NCBI GenBank assembly: GCA_042408875.1
Contig: JBHOQS010000027.1
Coordinates: forward strand, 310,001-374,000
DNA length: 64,000 nt
Source of the DNA: JBHOQS01 sp042408875
GTDB lineage: Bacteria > Chloroflexota > UBA11872 > JBHOQS01
Direction of reading: 5' to 3'
Both the position numbers and the translations under genes were made by a program. The notes beneath the pieces are model-generated. The model was not told where the DNA came from and did no database searches. It was given only the letters and a program-made list of their open reading frames with translations. Shown piece by piece: positions 7,582 to 15,507 of the stretch (positions are counted from its first letter, which is position 1; each line of letters opens with the position of its first letter).

Positions 7582-8349
7582 ATGTGCGGAACAGGATGGG
7601 CGCTGGCAATCATGGCCAAGGCCCCCTTGCCGGGCCAGGCCAAGACACGCCTGGCCGCGGCCCTGGGTGCAGCGCAGGCCGCTGAGCTCCAGCGCTGCTT
7701 CCTGCTCGATACGCTTGCTTTGCTCCAGCGCCTAGCGGTCACCGACCTGTTCGTGTTCTGCCCCGGCGGCGAGCATGCCGGGCTGCTCGCCAGCCTGCTT
7801 GCGCCGCTCAAGAGCGCGGCGCCGTCTATCCTCGTGCAGCGCAGCCACGGGCTGCTCGCCGGGCTGGGCGAGGCGTTCGAGGTACTGAGCGCAGCCGGCT
7901 ACCAGCGCATCGCCCTCATCGATGCAGATAGTCCGACGGTGCCGCCAGAATATCTCGTCGAGGCGTTCAAGTCCCTGGAGCGCGCCGACCTGGTGCTGGG
8001 GCCCTGCGACGACGGCGGCTACTACCTCATCGCCGCGCAGCGGCCACATCCGTGGCTGTTCCTGGATGATCAGGGACGGCCACGCCAGTATGACACAGCG
8101 CACATCTGCGCGCAGACCGCTGCCCTGGCCCGCGCCGGTGGTCTGCGCGTGGCAACCGTGGCACCGTGGTACGACGTGGATACGCCGCCCGATCTCGAGC
8201 GGCTGCGCACGGAGCTGGCCGGGCTACCCCCAGACGTTGCCACGCACACGCGGAGCTGGCTCGCCGGTGTCATGACTACCAGCGCGGGCGCCGGCCTAGT
8301 GGAGGAGCTTCCCCGGTGGGCTGTCCGGCCTGGCTCCGCTGCCGGGTGA
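7582..8349 (+). CDS. DUF2064 / TIGR04282-type glycosyltransferase-like protein
   Basis: A 255-residue protein. The Met-Ala-Lys-Ala-Pro-Leu-Pro-Gly-Gln-Ala-Lys-Thr-Arg-Leu segment near residue 11 is the nucleotide-binding start of the GT-A-like DUF2064 family (known as radical SAM/selenodomain-associated transferase 1). Asp-Ala-Asp-Ser-Pro at 114-118 and Gly-Pro-Cys-Asp-Asp-Gly-Gly-Tyr-Tyr-Leu at about 137-146 are further family hallmarks. The family is predicted to be a nucleotidyl- or glycosyltransferase and often sits beside radical SAM genes, as here (the next gene starts 45 bases later). The acceptor is unknown. Confidence 0.85.
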   Translation: MCGTGWALAIMAKAPLPGQAKTRLAAALGAAQAAELQRCFLLDTLALLQRLAVTDLFVFCPGGEHAGLLASLLAPLKSAAPSILVQRSHGLLAGLGEAFEVLSAAGYQRIALIDADSPTVPPEYLVEAFKSLERADLVLGPCDDGGYYLIAAQRPHPWLFLDDQGRPRQYDTAHICAQTAALARAGGLRVATVAPWYDVDTPPDLERLRTELAGLPPDVATHTRSWLAGVMTTSAGAGLVEELPRWAVRPGSAAG

Positions 8350-8394
8350 GGCGAGCGCGAACGATGCAGCAGGGCTATAGGAGACACCGCAGAC

Positions 8395-9429
8395 ATGCCC
8401 GAGGGCGTATCTGATACCGGCGACCGGCCCATTGTGGTGCCCTCACCGCAGCAGTCGCTCTACGTAGAAGTGACGAGCAAGTGTAACTCGCTGTGCGTGC
8501 ACTGCCCGCGCACATTCCACGGCCGGCACTGGAAGACTGACCTGGGCCTGGCGGAGTTCGAGGCGATCCTGGCCCAGCTTCCCCAACTCAAGCACATCGT
8601 GCTGCACGGGCTAGGCGAGCCGCTGCTCAATCCCGAGCTGTTCGCCATGATCCGGCTGCTCAAGGCGCGGGGCGTGCATGTGGTCTTTAACTCCAACGCC
8701 ATCGCCCTGCTGCCGCCGATCCAGCGCGAGCTCATCGACTGTGGTCTGGATGAGTACCGCGTGTCTTTCGACGCGGCGACGCCCGAGACCTACCGGAACA
8801 TCCGCGGCGTGCCAGCGTTCCTACGCGTCGTGGCCAACGTGCGAAGCCTGATGCGGCTGAAGCAACAGCTCGGCACGGCAACGCCGCGGGTGTCGATCTG
8901 GTTCGTGACCATGAAAGAAAACCTGCATGAGCTGCCGGAGCTGGTACGCCTGGCTGCCGGCCTCGGCGTGGACGAGGTGTATGTCCAGCGGCTGGTCTTC
9001 TTCGATGAAGGGCTGGCGGTCGAGGCGCAGTCGCTCTACGGCCGGCTCGGCGAGCAGGAGCAGCGGCTGCTGGACGAGGCCGAGGAGCTGGGCCGCCGGC
9101 TCAGGGTACGCCTGAACGCCTCCGGCCGGAGCAGCCCGCAGCAGAGCCTGGGCGCCGGGGCATCGCCGGGACAGGACGGCCGGCCCTGGATGGCCTGCCG
9201 GCGTCCCTGGGAGCTGAGCTACATCACGGCTGAGGGCGAGGTGCTGCCCTGCTGCTTCGTGCCGTTTGTGACGAACGCACAGTGGCAGGACTACGTGCTG
9301 GGCGATATCCGCACCCAGAGCCTGGCCGAGATCTGGAACGGCGAGCGATATCGCGAGTTCCGGCGGCGTTTTCTTTCGGACACGCCGCCGGAGTGCTGCC
9401 GCGGCTGCGGCGTCAAGTGGAGCGTGTAG
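8395..9429 (+). CDS. Radical SAM protein with SPASM-like C-terminus
   Basis: A 344-residue protein. Cys30, Cys34 and Cys37 form the CxxxCxxC site for the SAM-cleaving 4Fe-4S cluster, followed by Gly-Leu-Gly-Glu-Pro as the SAM-binding GGE-like strand. The C-terminus has Cys near 263, a Cys-Cys pair in Leu-Pro-Cys-Cys-Phe, and Cys-Cys-Arg-Gly-Cys-Gly. These are typical SPASM or twitch auxiliary cluster ligands, as in enzymes that modify peptides or proteins. No small precursor peptide is recognised nearby. The gene is followed after two bases by the flavoprotein gene, so they form an operon. Confidence 0.9.
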   Translation: MPEGVSDTGDRPIVVPSPQQSLYVEVTSKCNSLCVHCPRTFHGRHWKTDLGLAEFEAILAQLPQLKHIVLHGLGEPLLNPELFAMIRLLKARGVHVVFNSNAIALLPPIQRELIDCGLDEYRVSFDAATPETYRNIRGVPAFLRVVANVRSLMRLKQQLGTATPRVSIWFVTMKENLHELPELVRLAAGLGVDEVYVQRLVFFDEGLAVEAQSLYGRLGEQEQRLLDEAEELGRRLRVRLNASGRSSPQQSLGAGASPGQDGRPWMACRRPWELSYITAEGEVLPCCFVPFVTNAQWQDYVLGDIRTQSLAEIWNGERYREFRRRFLSDTPPECCRGCGVKWSV

Positions 9430-9431
9430 AG

Positions 9432-10598
9432 ATGGCTGCAACAACGTGCGAACCAGCGCATGTGGTGCGTGAGGCGCAGCGGGTGGCCGAGGAGGTGCTG
9501 GCGCCGCGGGCTGCCGCGGTCGATCGGGCGCGGCGCTTCCCGCGCCAGAACTTCGAGGAGCTACGGGCGCGCGGTCTGCTCGGCCTGAGGGTGCCGCGCC
9601 ACCTGGGCGGCTACGCGGTAGACGCGCAGGAGTTCGTGGAGGTATGTGAGCAGCTCGGCAAGGGCTGCGCCTCCACGGCGATGTGCTTTCTGATGCACAG
9701 CGTGGCGGCGGCTGTGCTGGCCCGCTGCGACGGCGGGCCTGAGCAGCACCGCGCCCTCCTGGAGGCGATCGCCCGCGGCAAGCATCTGACCACCCTGGCC
9801 TTCAGCGAGCCCGGCTCAGGCAGCCACTTCTACGCGCCGAGCATCATCGCTGAGCGCCGCGGCGGCGAAATACGCATCAGCGGGCGCAAACGCTTCGTCA
9901 CCAGCGGAGGCCACGCCGAGAGCTATCTTGTGCTGGCCAAGGACAGTGAGCCGGAGGCCGGGCTGGACGTCGTGCTGGTGGAGCGCGACCGGCCTGGTGT
10001 CCTGTTCCAGGGCGAGTGGGATGGCCTGGGTATGGCCGCCAACAGCAGCATCGAGATGGTGCTCCAGGACGTTGTGGTGCCGGCCGCAAACCTCGCCGGC
10101 AAGCCGGGGGATGGCGTGTCGCTGGCGTTTGAGGTCGTCGCGCCGTACTTCCTGCTGGGTGTCTCGGGCGTGAACATCGGCATCGCCGATGCTGCCTGTG
10201 ACTACGCTGTCCAGCATGCCAGGACGCGGGTGCACAGCCACACCGGCCGCGCCCTGGCCACGGTCCAGGCCATCCAGATGATGCTGGCCGACATGCGCGT
10301 GGCCATCGACCAGGCCTGCTGCCTGCTGCGCGACGCAGCGCGGCGGATTGATGCTGGCTCTGAGCAGGCGCTGCTCGCGGTGCTAGAGGCCAAGGTATCC
10401 GCGTGTGAGGCCGCGGCGCAGGTGACCGCTCTGGCGATGCGCGTGTGCGGCGGACAGGGATACACGCGGGCGCTGCCGGTAGAGCGCTATTTTCGCGATG
10501 CCCGTGCCGGGATCGTCATGGGGCCGACCAACGATGTGCTGCGCGAATGGATCGGCCGGCTCATGGCCGGGCTGCCGCTCTTCGCCGAAGGCGCATAG
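9432..10598 (+). CDS. Acyl-CoA dehydrogenase-like flavoprotein
   Basis: 388 residues from ATG 9432, two bases after the radical SAM stop. It has the three-part acyl-CoA dehydrogenase architecture: N-terminal helices, a middle beta domain with Ala-Phe-Ser-Glu-Pro-Gly-Ser-Gly-Ser near residue 120, and a C-terminal helical domain with the FAD-contacting Arg-Val-Cys-Gly-Gly-Gln-Gly-Tyr segment. At the usual catalytic-base site the sequence reads Val-Met-Gly-Pro-Thr-Asn instead of Tyr-Glu-Gly-Thr-Asn. The Glu is therefore absent, and the base may lie elsewhere or the reaction may be a different oxidation or monooxygenation. The pairing with a radical SAM gene is notable. Confidence 0.85.
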   Translation: MAATTCEPAHVVREAQRVAEEVLAPRAAAVDRARRFPRQNFEELRARGLLGLRVPRHLGGYAVDAQEFVEVCEQLGKGCASTAMCFLMHSVAAAVLARCDGGPEQHRALLEAIARGKHLTTLAFSEPGSGSHFYAPSIIAERRGGEIRISGRKRFVTSGGHAESYLVLAKDSEPEAGLDVVLVERDRPGVLFQGEWDGLGMAANSSIEMVLQDVVVPAANLAGKPGDGVSLAFEVVAPYFLLGVSGVNIGIADAACDYAVQHARTRVHSHTGRALATVQAIQMMLADMRVAIDQACCLLRDAARRIDAGSEQALLAVLEAKVSACEAAAQVTALAMRVCGGQGYTRALPVERYFRDARAGIVMGPTNDVLREWIGRLMAGLPLFAEGA

Positions 10599-10639
10599 CG
10601 CTGCGGGTGCGCTTTTATCCAGTTATCGTGTATCTCGTT

Positions 10640-10711
10640 ATCGCTCTTTATTGTTCTTTATTGCTTAATTCGTTAATTAATTCGTTAATTAATTCGTTTA
10701 ACTCGTTTAAC
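10640..10711. repeat. AT-rich tract of short tandem repeats upstream of DinB
   Basis: A 70-base AT-rich patch in GC-rich surroundings. It is built from TTAATTAATTCG (two full copies, partial copies either side), preceded by CTTTATTG repeated and followed by TTTAACTCG repeated. It ends directly at the AGGAGG of the DinB gene. The repeats contain overlapping AT dyads. They could form a promoter, an operator array or a slippage-prone spacer. Confidence 0.6.
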
Positions 10712-10723
10712 AGGAGGGCGGTG

Positions 10724-11227
10724 GTGAGTAAGGTGCGCCTGTTGATCCAGCTGCTCCAGGAGTCATTCAACGATACACTCGACAAGCTCTCCGAGCTTGC
10801 CGACGGCGAGCTGGACGAGCCGTGCGGGCACCCGTGCGCCATGGGCGGCACGGTGCGCGATCTGCTGACGCACAACATTGACCACGAGCGTATGCACAGC
10901 GGGGCGATCTACAACATCCGCTACGAAGGGAAGTGCATGCAGACCGGCCAGGTGGCGCGGCTGCTGGCCGAGTGGCTGCGCGAGCGCACGAACCTGATCG
11001 CCGCGCTGATCGGCCTGCCCGACGAAGAGCTGGAGACGCGGGCCGAGCCGGATCGCTACAGCTTCCGCGAGACCATCGAGCACGTGATCTACTGGGAGAA
11101 GGATAGCATAGACTACCTGGTGCAGGAGGTACGCCAGCGCCAGGTAGCTGGCTTCCTCCCTCAGAGGAATGGCCGGAGAGAGGCGCAGGACCTCCAGGAG
11201 CACAGCCCCAATGACCGCTCCCGCTGA
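10724..11227 (+). CDS. DinB-like four-helix protein
   Basis: 167 residues. The start is GTG at 10724, six bases after a perfect AGGAGG at 10712-10717; an in-frame upstream extension would only translate the AT-rich repeat tract. The DinB/YfiT-like four-helix bundle is shown by His-Asn-Ile-Asp-His-Glu near residue 48 and Ile-Glu-His-Val-Ile-Tyr-Trp-Glu near residue 118, whose His residues bind a divalent metal in the family. Many members are metal-dependent thiol transferases; the thiol and substrate here are unknown. The 3' end overlaps the next gene's start by 17 bases. Confidence 0.8.
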   Translation: MSKVRLLIQLLQESFNDTLDKLSELADGELDEPCGHPCAMGGTVRDLLTHNIDHERMHSGAIYNIRYEGKCMQTGQVARLLAEWLRERTNLIAALIGLPDEELETRAEPDRYSFRETIEHVIYWEKDSIDYLVQEVRQRQVAGFLPQRNGRREAQDLQEHSPNDRSR

Positions 11228-12054
11228 GACCGCTATGCAGCACGGCACGCCCGCAGCCTGTCCCTTCTGCGGGGGTGCGCACGCGCGACCGGAGCCGCGG
11301 CTGCGCAAGCTCTGGGTCTACGCGAACTATGATTGCAACCTCCAATGCAGCTACTGCCTGGTGAGCTCCAGCCCGCGCGCCGAGCGGCGCGGCTTCCCGT
11401 ATGAGCAGTTCACCCGCCTGATTGACGAAGCGGTGGGGCTGGGCTGCCGGGAGCTGTTCCTTACCGGCGGCGAGCCGGCCATCTACCCACCCATCTTTGA
11501 CATGCTGCGCTACGCCACTGCGCGGATGACGACGACCTTGCTGACCAACGGCATGCTATGGGCGGGCCCGCGCCTAGCAAAGCTGGAGGCCTGCCGCCAT
11601 CCCAACCTGCGCCTGCAGATCAGCGTGGACAGCGCCACGCCCGACCTGCACGACTATTTCCGCGGGAAAGGGAGCTGGGAGCGCACGATCGCCGGCATCA
11701 ACACGTTGCAGCGCCGGGGCTTTCACATCAAGATCGGCACCACGCGGACGATGCACAGCGAGAAGCGGCTGCGCGAGCTACAGACGTTCCTCACCGGCCT
11801 GGGTATCCCGCCGGAGGACCAGTTCGTGCGGCCGGTGGCCAAGCGCGGCGCGCATGGGCCAGGTACTGCGCCTGGAGGACCTGGAACCCGAACTGACGGT
11901 CGATCACGACGGAGTGTACTGGCACCCGGTCGGCACGGATCAGGACCTGCTGCTGACCCGCCAGATCTTCCCGCTCCGCCGCGCCGTCGAGCTGGCTGAG
12001 GAGCGGATGCACGCGCTGCTACGAGAGGGCAAGCGGCCGCGGCGCTTCTACTGA
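11211..12054 (+). pseudogene. Radical SAM protein interrupted by a frameshift
   Basis: From ATG 11211 the frame encodes Cys42, Cys46 and Cys49 (CxxxCxxC), a Thr-Gly-Gly-Glu-Pro SAM motif near residue 85 and an N-terminal Cys-Pro-Phe-Cys. After about residue 213 it turns into Pro/Gly/Arg-rich nonsense ending at 11999. A different frame starting around 11854 continues sensibly to 12054 with Tyr-Trp-His-Pro, Ile-Phe-Pro-Leu-Arg and a charged end. The switch lies in the GC run near 11845-11853 and corresponds to one extra base or two missing ones. It may be a real mutation or a sequencing error. A corrected protein would be about 280 residues. It belongs with the upstream DinB gene, which it overlaps. 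Confidence 0.75.
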
Positions 12055-12114
12055 GGGTGAGATTTGCGCCTCCGGGAGAGGCGCCGCAGGCGGTCGCGAG
12101 AGAGCGAGGGATGT

Positions 12115-12735
12115 ATGGCAGCAGGAGCAACGCCGGCGGGTATGGCACATGCCGGCGAAGAGGGAACCGAGCCGTGGGGTACCGCCCGACTGGCCGGGCT
12201 GCCTGCCATCGCCGCCGGCCTCGGGCGGATCGCCATGGGACTGATGTGGCAGCAGGAGTTGCACTGGAAGCGTCCAGAGTGGCTGGGAGGCCAGCCGAAC
12301 TGGGGGTGCGGCGCGGCGCTGGACGGCGGGCTCTGTTTCTACATCATCGAGAGCGCCAAGCATCCCTTTCTGGCGCCCTATTCGTACTTCGCCGACAGCG
12401 TGATCCGGCCGAACATCGGCATCCTGGGCGGGCTGGTCTTCTTCGGGGAGCTGACCTGCGCGATGCTGCTGATCCTGGGCCTGCTGACCCGCCTGGGCGG
12501 GCTGCTCGGCGCGGTGCAATCGCTCAACCTGCTCCTGCTGCTGGCAAAGGTGCCGAACGAGTGGTATTGGAGTTATGTCATGATGCTCACGCTCCATGTG
12601 CTGCTTGCGGCGCTGGGCGCCGGCCGGTACCTCGGCCTTGACTATTTCATCGTGCACTCCCTGGATCACATGGCTCCCCCAGCTCAGCCGGGCGCCAGGC
12701 CGGTATGGGCGCAGGCGCTCCGGTGGCTGGTGTGA
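12115..12735 (+). CDS. DoxX-family membrane protein
   Basis: 206 residues from ATG 12115, preceded by GAGGGA. The four-helix DoxX topology is visible: an N-terminal Arg-Ile-Ala-Met-Gly-Leu-Met-Trp-Gln-Gln start, Phe-Phe-Gly-Glu-Leu near the third helix, and Leu-Thr-Arg-Leu-Gly-Gly-Leu-Leu-Gly-Ala. DoxX proteins are quinone-linked or redox-associated membrane proteins whose function varies; one relative is a thiosulfate:quinone oxidoreductase subunit. An extended interhelical loop with Cys residues (Trp-Gly-Cys, Leu-Cys-Phe) is present. It lies 60 bases after the broken radical SAM gene, same strand. Confidence 0.75.
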   Translation: MAAGATPAGMAHAGEEGTEPWGTARLAGLPAIAAGLGRIAMGLMWQQELHWKRPEWLGGQPNWGCGAALDGGLCFYIIESAKHPFLAPYSYFADSVIRPNIGILGGLVFFGELTCAMLLILGLLTRLGGLLGAVQSLNLLLLLAKVPNEWYWSYVMMLTLHVLLAALGAGRYLGLDYFIVHSLDHMAPPAQPGARPVWAQALRWLV

Positions 12736-12744
12736 ATGCAGGCC

Positions 12745-13425
12745 TCACCAGCGTGCGTAGCGCACCGCGGTGGTGAGCAGGCGGCAGGCAGCCAGGACGC
12801 TGGCCCGCACGTTCCCGGAGACCTTCGAGCGGCCGCCCAGCCGCGGGCGATAGGCCACCGGGACCTCGACGACAGGCAGCTTCAGCCGGGCCGCCTTTAC
12901 CAGCATCTCGGTGGTCCAGCCATAGGTCATCTCATGCATGTCCAGGCGCAGCAGCAGGTCCCGGCGGATCGCTTTGAACGACGGGAGGTCGCTGAAGCGG
13001 TGGCGGCACAGCAGCCAGATCAGCAGCGTGATCAGCCGGTTACCCAGCCGAGCGTGCCAGGGCAGGGCCGCGGCCGCGCCGGTGCGCACACCAAGGACAA
13101 GGGCGGCCTGGCCTGCCAGCAGCGGCTGGAGCAGCGCCGGGATGGCCGCGGGCGGATCGCTGTAGTCACCATCCAGGTAAACCAGGATATCGCAACCCTC
13201 GGCAGCGAGGGCGCCCTCCCAGCACGCTGCACCGTAACCGCGGCGCGACTGGGCGAGCACCCTGGCTCCTGCCTGCTGTGCCGCGGCGACCGTGCCATCC
13301 TGGCTGCCTCCGTCGACCACGATCACCTGCTGCGCAGCGCCTGGCGGAATCTCCGCCAGGACCCGCGGAATCGCCGCGGCCTCGTTCCATACCAGAATGA
13401 TGAGTGCGACCCGCGGTGGAGCCAC
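12745..13425 (-). CDS. Family 2 glycosyltransferase, dolichol-phosphate-mannose-synthase-like
   Basis: 226 residues. A GT-A fold is shown by Val-Trp-Asn-Glu at 12-15, Val-Val-Asp-Gly-Gly-Ser-Gln-Asp-Gly-Thr at about 36-45 and Asp-Gly-Asp-Tyr-Ser-Asp-Pro near 85 (the DxD metal/nucleotide site). One hydrophobic stretch near residue 133 is too short to make it a polytopic transporter. Such enzymes move a sugar from a nucleotide to polyprenyl phosphate, which would supply GT-C enzymes such as the neighbour at 13428. It begins with GTG at 13425, only two bases from the divergent ATG at 13428. Confidence 0.9.
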   Translation of the reverse strand: MAPPRVALIILVWNEAAAIPRVLAEIPPGAAQQVIVVDGGSQDGTVAAAQQAGARVLAQSRRGYGAACWEGALAAEGCDILVYLDGDYSDPPAAIPALLQPLLAGQAALVLGVRTGAAAALPWHARLGNRLITLLIWLLCRHRFSDLPSFKAIRRDLLLRLDMHEMTYGWTTEMLVKAARLKLPVVEVPVAYRPRLGGRSKVSGNVRASVLAACRLLTTAVRYARW

Positions 13426-13427
13426 AG

Positions 13428-15038
13428 ATGGCTGCTCCTGTGCGTCTGAACGGCACGGCCCGTGCGGGTACCTCTGGAGAGACCGCGGGTATTCTGCCGG
13501 CAGGAAGGCCCGCCGTCAAGCGCCTGCGGCCTGCCCTTCTCTTCGTCCTCGCCCTGGCTGTGGCCTACGCGCTTGGCTTCAGTGTGTTGGCGCTGCGCTT
13601 CCACGATACCTTTCTGACCTATGGCGAAGACCTGGGCTTCACCGATCAGATCGTGTGGAATACCCTGCACGGGCGGCCGTGGCGTTTTAGTTTCTACGAG
13701 CAGGCGGAGTTCACACTGGATATTGACCCGCGGGCGCTCAGGCACCCCGACTCGCTGCTGGCGTACCACGTAGAGCCGCTGCTGCTGGCCGCGGTGCCGT
13801 TGTATCTGGTCTGGAGCAGTCCGAAGGCACTGCTGGTGTCGCAGGCGCTTGTGATGGCCGCCGGCGTGCTGGCGGCGTACTGGCTGGCCCGCCTGCGGCT
13901 CGGCAGCGAGATAGCAAGCGCGGCCTTCGCCCTCGCGTATGCCCTGCTGCCGCAGTTCCAGAGCGGGCTGCTCGACTTTCACACTGTGATGCTGGCGGCC
14001 CCGCTCCTGCTGTTCGCTGCGGCCTTCCTGGCTTCTGGCCGGTGGCCCAGTTTCACCGTCTGCGCCCTCCTCGCCATGCTGGCGCGGGAGGAGACTGGCA
14101 TCTCCGTCGCTCTGCTGAGCCTGTACGGCGCTGTAGCGTGGGGCCGCCGCAGCGGCCTGGCCGTGGCTGCCCTGGGATTCGCCTGGTCACTTGTGTGTGC
14201 AGGCCTTATCCTGCCGGTGTACACCGGCGGCACCGTCTCCCCCTTCCTGACACGCTATGCCCTGCTAGACCTGTCGGCCGCGGATGGCGCGGCCGTGCTC
14301 GCTACGCTACCGCGCAGTGCGCTGGAGGCCCTGGCCCGCCCGCAGGCGCTCGACGCGCTGACGCTCACCATGCGGTCGTACGGCTTCCTGCCGCTGATCG
14401 CGCCTGCGGCCGCGCTCGTTGCCGCACCGGCCCTAGCGCTGAACCTGCTCAGCACGTCGAAGTGGATGGTCGGCGGCCATGCGCACTACCCGGCCATCGC
14501 CGGAGCGCTGCTTTTCATCGCAAGCGTCGAAGGGGCTCGCGTGCTCATGCAGCACCGGCAGGTACGGGGATGGCCCGCCGCGCTCCACAGGGGCATTGTG
14601 CCGGCCTGGGTAGTTGCCTGGGCATTGTGGGCCCAGGTGTACGGCGGGCGCACGCCGATCGGCGGGAGCTGGCAGTGGCCAGAACCCGGCCCGCGCGAAC
14701 GTCTGCTCCATGAGGTGCTGGAGCGTATCCCGCCGGGCACCTCGGTCAGCGCCCAGACCACCCTGGCTCCGCACCTCAGCCAGCGCGAACGGATCTATCT
14801 CTTTCCGACGCTGAGGGACGCCGAATACGTTGTGCTCGACCAGCGCGCCAGCACCTACCCGGTCAAGCCGGACGAGTATCACGCTGCCGTCGCGCGTGCG
14901 CTGGCGAGCGGCTGCTTCATCCGCCTGTTCGACCGGGATGGGGTGCTCTTGCTCGGACGCGCCGGCCTTTATGCCTCTTCGGTCTCCTCCGAGCGTAACT
15001 GCGCTGCCAGATCGGCCAGGTTGTCGGGATCGGAATAG
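13428..15038 (+). CDS. DUF2079 polytopic membrane protein
   Basis: 536 residues from ATG 13428 (a GTG at 13404 is also possible but runs into the divergent gene). About ten to twelve hydrophobic helices. The first loop carries Asp-Leu-Gly-Phe-Thr-Asp-Gln-Ile-Val-Trp-Asn-Thr and then His-Val-Glu-Pro, signatures of DUF2079, a GT-C-like family of unknown substrate. The last 20 or so residues overlap the antiparallel acidic-protein gene and look unconserved. The pairing with a lipid-sugar-forming GT2 gene suggests glycan assembly at the cell surface. Confidence 0.8.
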   Translation: MAAPVRLNGTARAGTSGETAGILPAGRPAVKRLRPALLFVLALAVAYALGFSVLALRFHDTFLTYGEDLGFTDQIVWNTLHGRPWRFSFYEQAEFTLDIDPRALRHPDSLLAYHVEPLLLAAVPLYLVWSSPKALLVSQALVMAAGVLAAYWLARLRLGSEIASAAFALAYALLPQFQSGLLDFHTVMLAAPLLLFAAAFLASGRWPSFTVCALLAMLAREETGISVALLSLYGAVAWGRRSGLAVAALGFAWSLVCAGLILPVYTGGTVSPFLTRYALLDLSAADGAAVLATLPRSALEALARPQALDALTLTMRSYGFLPLIAPAAALVAAPALALNLLSTSKWMVGGHAHYPAIAGALLFIASVEGARVLMQHRQVRGWPAALHRGIVPAWVVAWALWAQVYGGRTPIGGSWQWPEPGPRERLLHEVLERIPPGTSVSAQTTLAPHLSQRERIYLFPTLRDAEYVVLDQRASTYPVKPDEYHAAVARALASGCFIRLFDRDGVLLLGRAGLYASSVSSERNCAARSARLSGSE

Positions 15039-15346
15039 GCGTCCAGCCACTCGGAGACAATATCCTCAAGCTCGGTTGCGGAGAGGTATTCGCGCAGGAG
15101 CGACCGATCTTCCTCGCTGAGCCCTGTGGCGTGTGCGAGGATCGCGTCTATCCGCTGGCTGAGCCAGTCCGCGAAGGCCTGGCGCTGCTCATCCGTCAAC
15201 TCGATGGGGAATTCTTCTTCGTCTGTCATATTTGTCATATTGTCTTCTGTCATTTCTTCCATGCTCTCGTCCCGGGTAGCCCCGCCAGCCATCAAGCCTG
15301 TGTGCTCCCGCTCCTGGGCGGCGGGCCCTTCGTGCCACTCGACCAT
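14969..15346 (-). CDS. Small acidic protein of unknown function
   Basis: 125 residues, strongly acidic, all-helical in outlook. It begins at ATG 15346 seven bases after AGGAGA. Residues 28-48 are a Met/Asp/Glu-rich linker encoded by near-repeats of GTCATATTT. The C-terminal part (from about residue 50) has regular heptad-like helices with Trp-Leu and a Ser-Glu-Glu-Asp cap. No family is recognised. Its 3' end overlaps the end of the DUF2079 gene by 70 bases in antiparallel orientation, which suggests one of the two ends is not under strong selection. Confidence 0.6.
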   Translation of the reverse strand: MVEWHEGPAAQEREHTGLMAGGATRDESMEEMTEDNMTNMTDEEEFPIELTDEQRQAFADWLSQRIDAILAHATGLSEEDRSLLREYLSATELEDIVSEWLDAYSDPDNLADLAAQLRSEETEEA

Positions 15347-15477
15347 TGTACTCTCCTTGGGCGATCAGCGCCATTCCGGTCAGCAAGGCAGCGTCCCTGC
15401 CCACGATGGCTGGCGCACTGGTATACTGATGCTTGATGTGGTCGTGCAAGAGGTGTGCCAGCAACTGCTGGCCGCAG

Positions 15478-15507
15478 TTGGGTCGGCGCGCGGGCACATG
15501 CTACAAT
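15478..15507 (+). promoter_or_regulatory. Promoter for rplS
   Basis: TTGGGT (15478-15483), 18 bases, TACAAT (15502-15507). It leaves a leader of nearly 290 bases before the rplS ATG. The leader contains short direct repeats such as GTGTTGCA (around 15713 and 15733) and several GC-rich hairpins but no recognised riboregulator. No other gene lies in 15347-15801. Confidence 0.55.

Noticed and set aside
7224..7811. Possible minus-strand gene between the sulfatase-like and DUF2064 genes
   Set aside because: No ribosome site, a Ser/Arg/Ala-rich shadow composition, and it overlaps the well-supported DUF2064 gene.
10445..10723. N-terminal extension of DinB through the AT-rich repeats
   Set aside because: The extension would overlap the flavoprotein gene and translate repeats; AGGAGG with GTG 10724 gives a family-sized protein.
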